From Chamaecrista fasciculata (taxonomy: Eukaryota > Streptophyta > Magnoliopsida > Fabales > Fabaceae): a stretch of DNA of 64,000 nucleotides. Position 1 is the stretch's first letter; each line of letters starts with the position of its first letter. Of the stretch, positions 12,718-22,665 are shown piece after piece. The DNA is taken from positions 19,050 to 83,049 of the forward strand of contig QANZ01005908.1 in the NCBI GenBank assembly GCA_003254925.1, read 5' to 3'. The notes beneath the pieces were generated by a model. The model did not search any database, had not been told where the DNA came from, and saw nothing but the letters and a program-made list of their open reading frames with translations. The position numbers and the translations under genes were made by a program.

Positions 12718-13290
12718 GGCAAAAGTATTAATTTCGTCCCTAAATTTTACACTAACTGTCAATTTCGTCTCTAAACTTTTTTGCTGTCAACTTCGTCCTC
12801 AAACTTTACACCAATTGTCAATTTCATCCCCAATTTTTTTTGTTGTCAATTTCGTCCCCAAACTTTACATCAACTATCAATTTCGTCCCTGATCTTTCAC
12901 ATTTTCGTTAATTTTATCCTTTGACTAACTTTTTTTAATAAATTAGCGACAAACTGCATCCTGTTTTTGAATCTAAGTNTTTAATAAATTAGTGACAAAC
13001 TGCATCCTGTTTTTTAATCTAAGTTAGGATTTGAGTTTTTTTTTTCTATCAATTTTACATTATATATCGTTAGCCACATATATTTTGTCGTCAATATTTG
13101 GCTAAAGTAAAAGCAAAAGATAAAATTGACCAAAATGTAAGAGATTAGAGACGAAATTGACAGCAAAAAAATATTGGGGACGAAATTGACAGTATGTGTA
13201 AAGTTTGGGGACGAAATTGACAGCAAAGAAAGATTAGGGATGAAATTGACCGTAGGTGTAAAGTTTAGGGAAGAAATGGGTACTTTTGCC
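12718..13290. mobile_element. Mutator-like foldback element upstream of the peroxygenase gene
   Basis: The left end GGCAAAAGTATTAATTTCG and the right end (reverse complement GGCAAAAGTACCCATTTCT) are inverted repeats that continue inward for about 170 bp. Both carry the phrase 'AATTTCGTCCCCAAACTTTACA' in several tandem variants. Flanking 9-mers AAAAGAAAA (12709-12717) and AAATGAAAA (13291-13299) match at 8 of 9. It carries no protein. It ends about 130 bp upstream of the peroxygenase TATA box. An N at 12979 sits between two nearly identical 45-bp segments, so the interior is probably mis-joined. Confidence 0.68.
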
Positions 13291-13421
13291 AAATGAAAAA
13301 AAAGAAGGTTTGGTGGGTTATTTAAACCTCAAATCAGGCACTAGTTCCTTTACATCAACGCCAAGCTAACTAGTATTCTCATATTCTCTCCATAATCCCT
13401 TCTCCTTCTACACCTTTCATA

Positions 13422-13428
13422 TATAAAA
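13422..13428 (+). promoter_or_regulatory. TATA box of the peroxygenase gene
   Basis: TATAAAA lies 63 bp upstream of the ATG at 13491 and is followed by a CT-rich leader (CTTCTCTCTCTCTTA). This is the usual arrangement of a plant core promoter. Confidence 0.6.
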
Positions 13429-13490
13429 GCAACCACTTCTCTCTCTCTTAAATTGAATTGTTAGTTGTTTATCGATCACTAATTCATTCC

Positions 13491-15718
13491 ATGGCTGCCT
13501 TGTCTTCTTCCAAAAATACTAGTCCACCTGGTAAGCATATATCAATATTCTCTTCAATTTTTTAAACCAATCTTCATTTACATGATATATGCTTCGGAGT
13601 TAATTCGGAGATTCATGTACTAATATATATAATTGTGTGTGCAGGTGTTGCCGACAAACCCATACCACTGGATCAGAACGTTCTGCAAAAGCACGTTGCT
13701 TTCTTCGACAAGAATCAAGACGGCGTCGTTTATCCTTGGGAGACTTTCCAAGGTAATTTGTCTCTTTTCTATAATAACGCCTTAATTACCTTCTTTATTC
13801 TTTTTCGGTCATCCATCAATCTGTTTTTTTTTTCTACAATAATTTACACATTTCACTCTTTGTATTATTTGAAAATGATAATTAATTGAGATATTCATGT
13901 TATTAATTGAGTTATTTGTGAATTAGGGTTTCGAGCAATTGGGTGTGGAATCGCCTTGTCCACTGCTAGTGCTGTTCTCATCAATATGGCTCTTAGTCAG
14001 AAAACCCGCCCAGTATTTCCCTCTATCTCTCATTCTCTTATTATTATTATTAGGCTTAAGTGCACTTTTGGTCCCAATACTATGACTAAGGTTTCAATTT
14101 GGTCCCATAACTATTTTTGTTGCAGATTTGGTCCCAAACCTTCGCAAAAAGTTTCACCGTTAGTCCCCTGGTCACTTCCGTCCAATTTTCGCCGTTAAGT
14201 GTGACGTGTCAGTCTGACTGGGATGCTGACGTGGCAAAATCAAATGAGATGGAGTAAGTTAGGATCAATATGTAACATTTCATAACTTCTCTGGACTGAA
14301 AGCATAATTTTATTGAAAATGAGATGAAGAAGACGATCCTGAATCTGTGTCTGCAACTTCTAGATCTTCCATCTCTCACTTCTCTAGTCTTTCAATTCCA
14401 TCTTCTCTTTCAATTCCACCTCAGAAATTTCATCTCAAGCCTTCCATTCACTGGTCCGACTCGCCGATTCCGTCGGAACGATGCTCTCTGATTTCGAATC
14501 CACGATCCAGAAAGACGCATCGAAATCAGTGAAATCCAGTGGAGTCCATCCACTGACGATACAATCCATGGACTATCTCTCTGTTCTCTCCGATTACACT
14601 AACGTCCTCTCCGAAATATTCGCAGACTGGCTTCCTCCGACATCAGAAAATCCAGATTCCGAGGAATTGCCGGCGGCGGCGGCGGCGAAACCGATTTCCT
14701 CGAGGATAGCATGAAGATGGAATCGCGGCGAGTGACGATGGTGAGAATGCGGTGGTCGTCGGCGTGGAGAGTGTAGGCAGAGGAACCGAAATCGACGTCG
14801 TAATCGGAAAGACTAGAGAAGTGAGAGATGGAAGATCTAGAAGTTGCAGACACAGATTCAGGATCGTCTTCTTCATCTCATTTTCAATAAAATTATGCTT
14901 TCANTGCAATAGTACAAAATAGATTTCACTTGGTAATTAAATTCTTTAGTTCGAATCAAACCTGATTTTTTTATGATTACTTTCCTTGTTGTTTCTTACT
15001 TTATAGGGAAAGTTTCCTTCTCCTCTGTTTCCAATTGAAGTAAAAAACATTCATAGGGCCAAACATGGGAGCGACTCTGGTGTCTATGATACTGAAGGAA
15101 GGTATAGATAATCCCCATATCATCAATTTGACTCCCTATAATTTTATAAAATTTCCAATTTGACCACTTTTGTTAAAGTATAAATATATTTATATTATTT
15201 TTTTATATGATGAACTTTCAGGTTTGTTCCTTCAAAATTTGAAGAGATTTTCAGCAAGCATGCAAAAACACACCCAAATGCTCTAACATCTGATGAATTG
15301 ATGGCCATGCTTAAGGCAAACAGAGTTCCTAAAGACTACAGAGGATGGTAAGTCATTTTGTGATATATGCTATATAATATATAAGTCAAAAGTTCATTTT
15401 AGTCCTAAATATATGGTCTAATGTTAATTTTGATACTTTATGTTTCAAAATGTTTAAATTAATCTTAAATATTGACAACATATTTCATTTCAGTCTCGAA
15501 TAATTAAATATGATCGTATAGATGTGCGATATTAATTGTGAATTGGTTGAATTGAATGCATGGACAGGCTTGCTAGCTACACAGAATGGAAGGTCCTATA
15601 TGATCTTTGCAAAGACAAGAATGGTTTACTGCACAAGGATACAGTGAGAGGTGTCTATGATGGAAGTCTGTTTGAAATAATGGAAAAGCAGCACTCTGCA
15701 CACAAAAAGAAGAACTGA
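13491..15718 (+). CDS. Caleosin-type peroxygenase, 201 aa, 6 exons
   Basis: Exons: 13491-13530, 13645-13752, 13927-14012, 15007-15101, 15222-15347 and 15568-15718, all introns GT-AG, 606 nt in total. The order of motifs is that of caleosins. An EF-hand calcium loop [12 protein letters not shown] is at residues 35-46. A hydrophobic segment (about 55-72) for lipid-droplet or membrane association follows. Then come [21 protein letters not shown] (88-106) and the conserved C-terminal [21 protein letters not shown]30 and H94 or H98 are at the positions of the haem-ligating histidines of the family. The short N-terminus and the sequence are closest to the small PXG4-like peroxygenases. Such enzymes transfer oxygen from fatty-acid hydroperoxides to unsaturated lipids in oxylipin and cutin metabolism. 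Intron 3 is unusually long (994 bp) and holds an EXO70-derived inverted repeat. Confidence 0.94.
14055..14296. mobile_element. Mutator-type terminal sequence, left side only, in peroxygenase intron 3
   Basis: The run GGCTTAAGTGCACTTTTGG, with repeated 'TTTGGTCCCA' phrases and 'GACGTGGCAAAATCAAATGAG', is typical of the long ends of plant Mutator-like elements. The element at 17819-18252 has closely related ends. No matching right end is present. It would be expected just after 14903, where the sequence instead meets an N and switches to ordinary intron. Confidence 0.45.
14297..14393. repeat. Left arm of a perfect 97-bp inverted repeat
   Basis: This arm is the exact reverse complement of 14807-14903. 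Read on the + strand from about base 14330 it encodes [19 protein letters not shown], which resembles the N-terminal region of a plant EXO70 protein. The two arms are separated by 413 bp. Confidence 0.9.
14394..14806. pseudogene. EXO70 (exocyst subunit) coding fragments captured in an intron
   Basis: On the + strand from about 14405 to 14705 the frame reads [17 protein letters not shown], then [25 protein letters not shown] and IFADWLPP. This is the characteristic mid-protein stretch of plant EXO70 subunits (DFE..I.KD..K....GVHPLT.YVMNYL..LSDY). The expected VMNY is changed to SMDY. From about 14806 back to 14700 the - strand continues the arm sequence with [11 protein letters not shown], an upstream EXO70-like region. 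Two pieces of one gene are therefore joined head to head. Neither has a start or stop in context, so this is a relic and not a gene. EXO70 tethers secretory vesicles at the plasma membrane. The assignment rests on motif recognition. Confidence 0.7.
14807..14903. repeat. Right arm of the perfect 97-bp inverted repeat
   Basis: This arm pairs base for base with 14297-14393. It ends one base before an N (14904), so whether the arm continues in the real genome is unknown. Confidence 0.9.
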
Positions 15719-17234
15719 AGTTATTCATTGTTGTATAGTTATATTTGATATTTGAAAAGTCCTACAGAAAATGGCAAAAGTAATTAACTGTTGTAAGTGA
15801 TTATTAAACTTGATTCTAATGTTTGTGAAATATTTGCCAGAACTATTGAATGTTTCAATCTGATTTAACCTGTTAATTTCTTCGATTTACAAGCTACAAA
15901 GAGAGCAGAGTGGTCTTAGGATTTGTTTGAGATTTCTTCTCTTTTTAATTCCCCATTCTTCACCCATTTCATAAATACAAAATTTTAGAAATTTAGATAT
16001 TTTATAGGAGATGTTAATCAAACAAAGGGAATTGGTATGAAAGACTTCAAAATTTGTTTGTAAATTAAGAGATAAAGCGGGAAGACCTTCAAAATACCTC
16101 AATTTAAGATATTTTGAATTAGTAAAAAAAAAATCTCAATTCTCCATTCTCTTGCCTTTCTTTTCAAAATGGCAAGGAACATTGTTGCTGGTTGAAAATA
16201 CAAAAATAACCTACATGAGTCTTACCTTAAATTTCTTTGGAGTATGGATTGAGAGTGCACATACACATGAAGTTCCTATAAGAAAGAAGCACATGGATGA
16301 TTCTCTATGAATCTTTTCCGATAATTAAGTCAGATGAGTTCAAGATAATCTGAATATTTTTGAGTTGGATAATAAGCATTACATTTATTAGGATTTAAAC
16401 TTGTCTATTTATACCGAAAAATGTGATCTACGATAGGTGATAAAAGGTATGTGTATGATAACGACAAGCGTATAGTAATGGTAACTTAACATGTGTCTTG
16501 AGAGTATATCATGCCATGTCAAAATTGAGTGGTGAGCCTTGTAAGGATCGAACACATGTCCTTTCTTCACACTCCCAGCGCCTTTACCATCCCAACTGTG
16601 AGGCTCTGTTAGCTTGCTCTTACCAATTGTTTTACTTATCTAATAAATTAATAGATTTAATGCATCTCTTAGACAAAAAAAAAATATAGAGGGTTTATAT
16701 TTAATATATTAAAAATAATTATTTATTACGTCATCTGGTCCAAACATCCGGTCTGACCGATTCAACCGATCCGACCGTGAACCAAACACTTGTCCGAGTC
16801 TTTGTCCGATTCGGTTATGANTTTTAAGGATTAAAATAAAATATTTATAGTTTTTTTTATTAGAAATCAAACAATTATAATTCGTTTTTTTTCCATGATA
16901 CATGTATTTTTTTAAATTAAAGAAATATTTGCTATTTCAAATTTCAATTTATATTTAATAATTGAGTTAGTTAGTGTTCTGCATTTCTGCCTTTCACTTC
17001 ACGCCTTCACCGAGTGAGACAATTGCTTTCGGAATTCCAAACCCAAAGACTTATGTCTGGACTTGTGTTGACAAATCACAATTGGACACGCATCTTAACC
17101 ATTTAAGTTCAACACTCAACTATTGAATTACTCTTAAAACAGTGCATTATTCATCTTCTCTAGTTTGGGATTCACGAAACTTCCTTCTTCAACACAAATC
17201 ATTTTAGGGTTTTAGCATATTCTCTTCCATTTTC
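15719..17234. other. Intergenic region with SINE-like remnant
   Basis: The first ~130 bases are the peroxygenase 3' region. From 16545 to 16594 the - strand shows a pol III B-box-like GTTCGATCC (16545-16553) and a tRNA-A-box-like stretch (16579-16594), as in tRNA-derived SINEs. At 16730-16815 the repeated 'GACCGATTCAACCGATCCGACCG' type sequence resembles plant retroelement terminal DNA and stops at the N at 16821. The last 200 bases before 17235 are the probable promoter and leader of the dioxygenase. Confidence 0.4.
16545..16594 (-). mobile_element. tRNA-related SINE remnant (A and B boxes)
   Basis: Read on the - strand, TGGGATGGTAAAGGCG precedes GTTCGATCC by about 25 bp. This is close to the internal pol III promoter spacing of a tRNA gene. 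There is no full tRNA cloverleaf and no 3' tail that I can define, so I favour a decayed SINE head over a tRNA gene. Confidence 0.35.
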
Positions 17235-20200
17235 ATGGCCACGACGTCTCCGATCTCCGTCACCGGCGGCTACTCAGCTCAGCCCTACGACCGAGCCAAA
17301 GCCGTCAAGGACTTCGACGAATCCAAGCTCGGCGTCAAAGGCCTCGTCGACTCCGGCATCAACACCATCCCTCAATTCTTCGTTCATCCACCAGAAACCA
17401 CATCAGATCTCGGATTCCGTCCCGGATCCGAATCCAAAATCCCCGCCGTCGATCTCTCCGGCATCGACGACTCCGCCGACCGCCGATCCGCCGTGGTGGA
17501 GCAAATCCGACGCGCCGCCTCGACCGTCGGGTTCTTCATGATCACGAACCACGGCGTGCCGGTGGAAATTCTGGACCGTACGATCAACTCGATCAAGGCG
17601 TTCCATGAGCAACCAACGGAGATCAAGGCTCGGCTGTACCGTAGGCAGGTAACCACCGGAATAAACTTCATATCCAACGTGGACTTGTACAACTCTCAAG
17701 CTGCCAGCTGGAGGGATACTCTCCAGGTAAGGTGTTTAACCTTTAAATAAATAGTGAGTTCCGATTGAATTATTTATTCATATCAACAATTAAATGTTTT
17801 AAAAAGTCATTTAATATAGGTCAAAGTGCACTTTTGGTCCTATAAATTTTATTCAGGTTTCAATTTGGTTTTTTGTTGTACTTTTAGTCCCATATCTTTT
17901 GTTTAGGTAGCGGATTTGGTTTCATGTTGCACTTTTAGTCTCATATGTTTGGCTTAGGTAAAATTGATCTTATATCTTTTGGTTAGGTTATAGAATTGGT
18001 CTCATATCTTTGGTAAAGGTGCAAAATTGGTCTCATATCTTTGAATCATGTGAGATTGACAATGAAACTTTTTATATGAGACCAATTATGTAACCTGACC
18101 CAAGAGATACGAGACCAAAAGTGATATCAGACCAAATCCGCAACCTTTCCCAGAGATATGGAAAACAACAGTGCAACAGAAAAAGTTATAAAAGTTATAA
18201 GACCAAATTTCGATTTGTGTAAAAGTTGTGGGACCAAAAGTGCACTTTGACCTTTAATCTATCTTGTACTTTTTTTATACTAACTGAACTGAACCAATTC
18301 AATGATCAGTTTTTGATGATTGTGAAAAACTTGAAATGTAGGTGAGACTGGGGCCAACTTTAGCGGACGAGAACGAGATCCCTGATATGTGTAAGGAACC
18401 ACTGAAGGAGTGGAACCGGGAGGTGGAACGGCTAGGAGAGGTGTTGATGGGTTTGCTGAGTGAAGGGTTGGGATTGAACAAGGACACTTTGAAGGAGATG
18501 ACTTTTACAGAGGGAAGAATGATGGTGGGACATTATTACCCCTTATGCCCTCAGCCTGATCTCACCGTTGGCCTTAAATCTCACGCCGATCCTGGGGCGC
18601 TAACGGTGCTGCTTCAGGACCAAATCGGAGGCTTGCAGGTTAGGACCACTGACGGCTGGGTTGATGTTAAATCACCTCATGGTGCTTTGGTTATTAATAT
18701 TGGCGATTTACTTCAGGTATAAAGTTCTTATTTATGTTTTCATTTGCTTATGCCTTGTTATTTGTAAAGTTTTGTCAATTATTTGTATAGAGTAGCTTAT
18801 GATGATATAAGTAACATGATAACATGATGTGAAAATGTTCAAAACTTTAGCTAGTACTCAAGATTAAAAGTTAAAACCAACTGGGACCAGATACATTTAG
18901 GATTCCTTCATTTGAAAATATTATTTTGGTCACAAATTTGGACTACCAAGAAGAGGTAAACACACAAAGCAAATATATATATGTGATTCCATTCTCCATC
19001 CTCTTGAATTGCATTGCAGCAAGTGAAATGTAAGACTTTTCATTACTCTATCTAACAGTCTTCATGACATATATTTACATTTGTTTTCACCTAACCTAAG
19101 CAATAAGCATACAGTATGAGTATGTCTTGCGTGTTTTTTGCTTTTAATGAGTCTGTCTATCACTTATAGCCGTTTAAGGTGGTTTTCTCTGTTAGTGCTC
19201 TTAAGATTGACTTGGTGGACACGGAAGAATGCGATAGGATTTGTAGCCGAGGGTTATGATTATTCATGATTATAAGTTATAAGTTATGTGAGGATTTTGA
19301 AGATGAAAGGTTAGAAATAGTTTATTAGTGAAGATGTTAAATAATAGGATTTTAATTACTTAATTATCGTATCTGCTTTACAGCTTCTATATTTTGTTCT
19401 GGCCTGAAGCTTTACAGCTTATATTGCTATATATATCATATATGTTACATGGTTCTGCTTTACTTGATTTTTCCCCCAAATGGTTCAAAGTTCAGAGATG
19501 AAATTAAATTACATTGGAGAAGAATGGGAGAAATTGTAGTCGAAGTGACAGACGGTGTGCGTCAATTTTATGTCCAAAGGGGGAAAAAGTAGTTGAATAG
19601 TATTTTGAAATTTGTGTATAACTATTACATGAATTTGTACTTATTTTAATATAAAAATATATTTAAGATAATTAAAAAAAAAATCTATAGAGAAGTACAG
19701 GACTCTTCAATGTAGGATCCACAATTCAACATTTTTAGTATCCAAATTGGTACACAAATCTTCAAATAATAATAAAAAAAAGAGTGACTCCTTTTTTCAA
19801 AACACAACAATACAGAAAGTAAACAACAGATGAAATACACAACTCATTACAATTTAGTGTCGCTGTAAAAACTGAGTTGTAAAGTAATAAAGTGTTCGTG
19901 AAGAGATTATCTAACTAGCAATGAGTTATAAATTTGTAGGGACTAAATTAAACATTTCAAGAAATTGAAGACTAACATGATTGTTCCTATATAATCTAAG
20001 GAAAACATTTTACTTCATAAAGTGGGACGAATGGAATATGATAAAATAGCCTTTTTCCCTTCATTGTGACTTATCTGAACCATAAATTTGTTTCTCAGAT
20101 TGTTTCAAATGAGACATACAAGAGTGCTGATCATCGAGTGTTGGCAAATTCTTCGAAAGAAGCAGCACGAGTGTCGGTTGCCGTTTTCTTCAACCCAAGT

Positions 20201-20350
20201 GCAAGAGAGAATGTGTATGGACCATTGCCAGAACTAACATCACCAGAGAAACCACCTCTTTATAGGAATTTCACTTACAACGAGTTTATTACAAGGTTCT
20301 TCAAGAAAGAGTTGGATGGCAAATCTCTCACTAATTTTTTCAGGAAGTGA
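17235..20350 (+). CDS. 2-oxoglutarate/Fe(II)-dependent dioxygenase, ACC oxidase homolog group, 372 aa
   Basis: Exons: 17235-17726, 18342-18716 and 20099-20350, 1119 nt in total, with GT-AG introns. The N-terminal DIOX_N region includes GVKGLVDSGI, IPAVDLSGIDD and GFFMITNHGVPVEILD. The catalytic jelly-roll holds the Fe(II) ligands H245 and D247 (SHADPGALTVL) and H301 (SADHRVLAN). The 2-oxoglutarate-binding R313-x-S315 follows (AARVSVAVFF). All required residues are present, so the enzyme should be active. Length, the GVKGLVDSG motif and the three-exon layout fit the group annotated '1-aminocyclopropane-1-carboxylate oxidase homolog' (tomato E8-like). Members mostly oxidise specialised metabolites and are not true ethylene-forming enzymes, so the substrate is unknown. 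Exon 1 is GC-rich compared with the introns. Intron 1 contains a Mutator-like MITE. Confidence 0.94.
17819..18252. mobile_element. Mutator-like foldback MITE in dioxygenase intron 1
   Basis: The left terminus GGTCAAAGTGCACTTTTGG and the right terminus, CCAAAAGTGCACTTTGACC, are exact inverted copies. The interior is filled with inverted 'TTGGTCTCATATCTTT' repeats, so nearly the whole 434 bp folds back. Flanking 9-mers TTTAATATA (17810-17818) and TTTAATCTA (18253-18261) match at 8 of 9. It has no coding capacity. Confidence 0.78.
18717..20098 (+). other. Intron 2 of the dioxygenase gene (1.4 kb)
   Basis: This is AT-rich intron sequence with donor CAG/GTATAA and acceptor CTCAG/ATT. I see no clear element borders or coding remnant in it. 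Confidence 0.7.
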
Positions 20351-22012
20351 TGTGTTGAACAGCCCATAGCTATGCTTTTGCAAAATGTGGTATTGTAAAA
20401 AAAANGTTTATAATATTGTGAGTTTGGTTTATCCAACTTGTGAGAGTGTGTTCTCTCTAGGGTTCTTCATTGAACTTATAGACTTATCAAGGCTTGATCA
20501 TCCTTGTGGCGTCTTCCAACACTTCGGGTCTTTGTTCGTTCGAGTTCAAGGGTTCAAGTGTGATCATCTAGGCCTTTGTTTAGCTTTCTTGGGGTTGTAT
20601 ATTTCAACTTGGTGGTGAGTTCGTGGAATTTTCCCTTGTGGGTTCGCCTTCGTTGGGATAGGTCTCTAACTACATAATCCTATCTTAGTACACAGTTCGC
20701 ATTAATACAAATACTATATAAATGTACGTACACAGTTTGAACTTTGAACTTTTCAAATTTCAATATGGACAATGAAACAATAAATATCATCTTGACTTGA
20801 ATTTTGATATATTTTTCTTATTTACATTAACAGTACATGGACTTTATTATCAAAAAATATCAATTGAGTCTAAGTTTTAGTTATATTAAAGTTCATCACT
20901 TAATTCTATAAATACCCAATATCCTGGAAATAGAAGAATATATATAGTAGGTACAATTCAAAACAAGAATGCCATATTGTCATACAAATTCGCATTTGCC
21001 CTCTAATCTGATCGACACCAAATTGTTTTAACATCCATGTCAACCACAGTTAAATCCGTAATAATTTAATTAATATTTAATATAATATTAAAAAAAATTG
21101 TAAAACAAATTTATATTAATAAGTATTTTTAATAATATTTACTACACAAAAAATAAAACCAAAATTATTTTCATCATCACTCTCGCGTAAAATAAATCAA
21201 ATAGTTTTAAAGTTTTAAAGAAATTTGTAAATTTAAAATATTTCAATTGCTTTTAAATTCATTTACCTTTTCCCCACTTAATTTTGATCTTGTCAGCTAG
21301 GGATAAATGCCTCTAGTAACACTCTATCAATTTTCTCCTTTCAATTACTTTATTAGGCCACACTTTACACTCTATGAGACTATGACTTATTAATCTCTTT
21401 CTCATTTTTTTCAAGATTATGACAGAATAAATTCGAGATGTGGGAGACGAAATCACTGACCTGGAGTTGAAATTGATCTTCAGTGGAGCTAAGATCTTCA
21501 AGCCACAAAAATTATTATAAAATTTAGACATGAAAACAATGATTTTGCCTAATGTTTATTAAGAGATATTAAGTTTTGCATTGTTATAAAAGTGCTGTGA
21601 ATTTGACCAATTGATTGTTCTATAATGAGTTTGGGAATGTGAAATCAATTTGTATGTGAGTACATGGCAAGGGATAGGAGAAAGAAACCCAAGACCTTAA
21701 ATAGCGTAATGCCAAATACTTGATGTTGAGGTATAGTTTCCAAAATTTAGTCTATTCAATTTATCACTTCGTGGGGACCAAGCTATTAATATACTCCTTT
21801 TTCTTTACAAGAATAGTTACCCACCCACACAACTTGATGTTGAGGTATAGTTTCCACATGTACCTTTTATTTTTTTTAATCAATCCACATGTACTAAATG
21901 GGCGTTTGGTTTTCTTATGGGNAATTTAGAGTTTTGGGGGGAAGGGGGAACACATCGAAATTTCAGAACTTTGGTTGCTATTTTTACAAAAGGAAGCAAG
22001 TTTTTTTTTCGT
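20351..22012. other. Intergenic region, AT-rich, with short direct repeat
   Basis: The dioxygenase 3' region is followed, after an N at 20405, by a stretch (20420-20690) richer in G+C. Its reading frame is open, but I recognise no family, and it is probably a retroelement fragment. A 25-bp direct repeat (ACTTGATGTTGAGGTATAG...) occurs at 21718-21742 and 21832-21856. A second N lies at 21922. Confidence 0.4.
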
Positions 22013-22018
22013 GGAAAT

Positions 22019-22345
22019 CTAGAATTCATTAAACATAAAGGCAGGACCACCTACTGCAATATCATGGTTAACTTGATTGTGGGCACCATCAACATTAACT
22101 TTGATCCAATTGGGAGGAGGTGGATTCCATTTCACAAGAATAGGATGATGAGACACATTAGAACTTGGATTAGAATCCATAACAGTGAAAAAGAATTCAT
22201 CAGCATTTTTAACAGCTTGGGAAAAAGTCAAGAAAGGAGACGGGGTGGCTGACTGAAAATTTTTTTTATTTCGAGTTAGCCAAATGTTCCAAATAGTGAA
22301 GGTAAAAATTGTTCCAAGAGGATTCCTCCTGACTTGAAGCATTTT
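22019..22345 (-). pseudogene. LINE retrotransposon ORF2 fragment (RNase H start)
   Basis: On the - strand the frame reads IWNIWLTRNKKNFQ, then AVKNADEFFF, and VKWNPPPPNWIKVNVDGA. This is the usual passage from the end of a plant LINE reverse transcriptase region into its RNase H domain ('W.PP...W.KVN.DGA'). The frame breaks off on both sides, so only about 110 residues remain. Confidence 0.75.
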
Positions 22346-22665
22346 CACAAAGCCAAGTAGACAAATTGGTAATGGTCACATTCCTATAATACTCGTAAAA
22401 AGGAACTCGTAACTATAAATTCGTCACATTTGAACTTAAATCAAGAGACATATAACCACATTCAGTATTTTGTGATGAATTTGAGAAATTATGAAATCAT
22501 ATAAAGCCAATAAAAAACAAATGAAACATAAGGGACCAATTTGAAATCTACCCATACATGAAGGACTAATTTGAGGTTTTAGCCTTGGACTAGTCTGGTT
22601 GTAGCGTTGTACGCCTCATACGAGGGAGGCAGTGAGCGACAGTGAAAGGCTAGTAAGCTTTGGAT

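Noticed and set aside
16545..16594. A functional tRNA gene
   Set aside because: A- and B-box-like sequences are present, but no cloverleaf stems or terminator could be laid out.
17384..17699. Antisense open frames over dioxygenase exon 1
   Set aside because: They are shadows of a GC-rich coding exon on the other strand.
22660..22665. Upstream TTG as start of the SET gene (adding Met-Asp)
   Set aside because: A nuclear plant gene starts at ATG; the ATG at 22666 is in frame and suits a transit peptide.
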